Assembly (NCBI GenBank): GCA_947625585.1 | Contig: CANQOZ010000084.1 | Span: 1 to 5,231 of the forward strand | Length of the DNA stretch: 5,231 bases | Origin: an uncultured Eubacteriaceae bacterium | GTDB lineage: Bacteria; Bacillota; Clostridia; Eubacteriales; Eubacteriaceae | Direction of reading: 5' to 3' | Program-made: the position numbers and the translations under genes | In this document: in pieces, positions 4,992-5,231 of the stretch | Layout: each line of letters opens with the position of its first letter | Numbering within the stretch: the stretch's first letter is position 1 | The notes under the pieces: generated by a model | Database searches by the model: none | What the model was told of the DNA's origin: nothing | What the model saw: the letters and a program-made list of their open reading frames with translations, nothing else

Positions 4992-5231
4992 TTATTGACT
5001 TGAATTCACAATCTCCTGTCTTATTGTTTCAACCAGGTTGGCAAACTCCCTCTGATCGACAATGTCTTGGGAGATTTTTTTACATGCATGTAAAACAGTA
5101 GTATGGTCTCTCCCACCAAATTGTTCGCCAATTTTGGGGAAGGAATCATCCGTTAATTCCCTGGATAAATACATCGCTACCTGTCGAGGGAGAGCTATTT
5201 TCTTCGTCCGCTTCTTAGAATCCATTTCTTC
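4992..5231 (-). CDS. dnaA: Replication initiator DnaA, C-terminal DNA-binding domain (partial)
   Basis: The last 79 residues of DnaA are visible; the rest lies beyond the right edge. The frame continues as Glu-Glu upstream of the Met at 5225-5223, so that Met is internal. The fragment is domain IV, which binds DnaA boxes in double-stranded DNA. It has a basic loop KKRTKK, a LPRQVAMYLSRELT helix, and the family signature GGRDHTTVLHACKKI. By alignment from memory the Arg of KKRTK corresponds to E. coli R399 and the DHT to D433-H434-T435, the residues that read the box. All are kept, so this DnaA should recognise TTATNCACA-like sites such as those just downstream. The domain is full length at its C-terminus and ends with TAA. 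The AAA+ ATPase domain and the start codon are not in the window. Confidence 0.97.
   Translation of the reverse strand, partial: EEMDSKKRTKKIALPRQVAMYLSRELTDDSFPKIGEQFGGRDHTTVLHACKKISQDIVDQREFANLVETIRQEIVNSSQ

Noticed and set aside
5223..5225. ATG as the start of a separate 77-residue protein
   Set aside because: The frame stays open through the window edge and the encoded domain is the C-terminal part of DnaA, so this Met is internal.
1..5231. CRISPR array, tRNA, rRNA or insertion sequence
   Set aside because: No regularly spaced direct repeats, no cloverleaf-like GC-rich stems and no transposase-like frame or terminal repeats are visible on either strand.

Overview
This 5.2 kb window is AT-rich and comes from a low-GC bacterium of the Firmicutes type. 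The evidence is strong purine-rich Shine-Dalgarno sites, short stem-plus-T-run terminators, ChW repeats (a mainly clostridial surface module) and the dnaA-dnaN gene order. I favour Clostridia in the broad sense but cannot name a genus. The right-hand end is the chromosomal origin neighbourhood.

Layout, left to right. (1) Positions 1-242, minus: the N-terminus of an AAA-type ATPase with a Walker A motif, cut by the window edge, behind a promoter region holding a 9-bp inverted repeat. (2) 391-1899, minus: guaB, a complete IMP dehydrogenase with its own terminator and promoter. Its active-site residues fall at exactly the residue numbers of the Tritrichomonas foetus enzyme. (3) 1900-2199: a divergent intergenic region of about 300 bp with a promoter for each flanking gene and a 30-bp near-perfect dyad with a LacI/CcpA-like core. 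(4) 2200-3582, plus: a secreted L,D-transpeptidase carrying five ChW repeats. (5) 3583-3719: two back-to-back terminators, one per strand. (6) 3720-4826, minus: dnaN, the sliding clamp. (7) 4827-4991: the dnaA-dnaN spacer, with DnaA-box-like 9-mers, an AT-rich dyad and a TTA-triplet tract, a layout resembling the unwinding half of a Bacillus-type oriC. (8) 4992-5231, minus: the C-terminal DNA-binding domain of DnaA, cut by the window edge.

How the parts relate. dnaA and dnaN form a replication-initiation unit that ends at a strong terminator just after dnaN, so the usual recF/gyrB continuation is absent here. guaB makes the committed precursor of GTP. The transpeptidase is an envelope enzyme, the only plus-strand gene, and it converges on dnaN. 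The partial ATPase belongs to a family often found in phage-defence loci, but its partner genes lie outside the window. I see no tRNA, rRNA, CRISPR array or insertion sequence. The two most interesting items are the concentric operator-like dyad at 2035-2064 and the origin-like spacer at 4827-4991.
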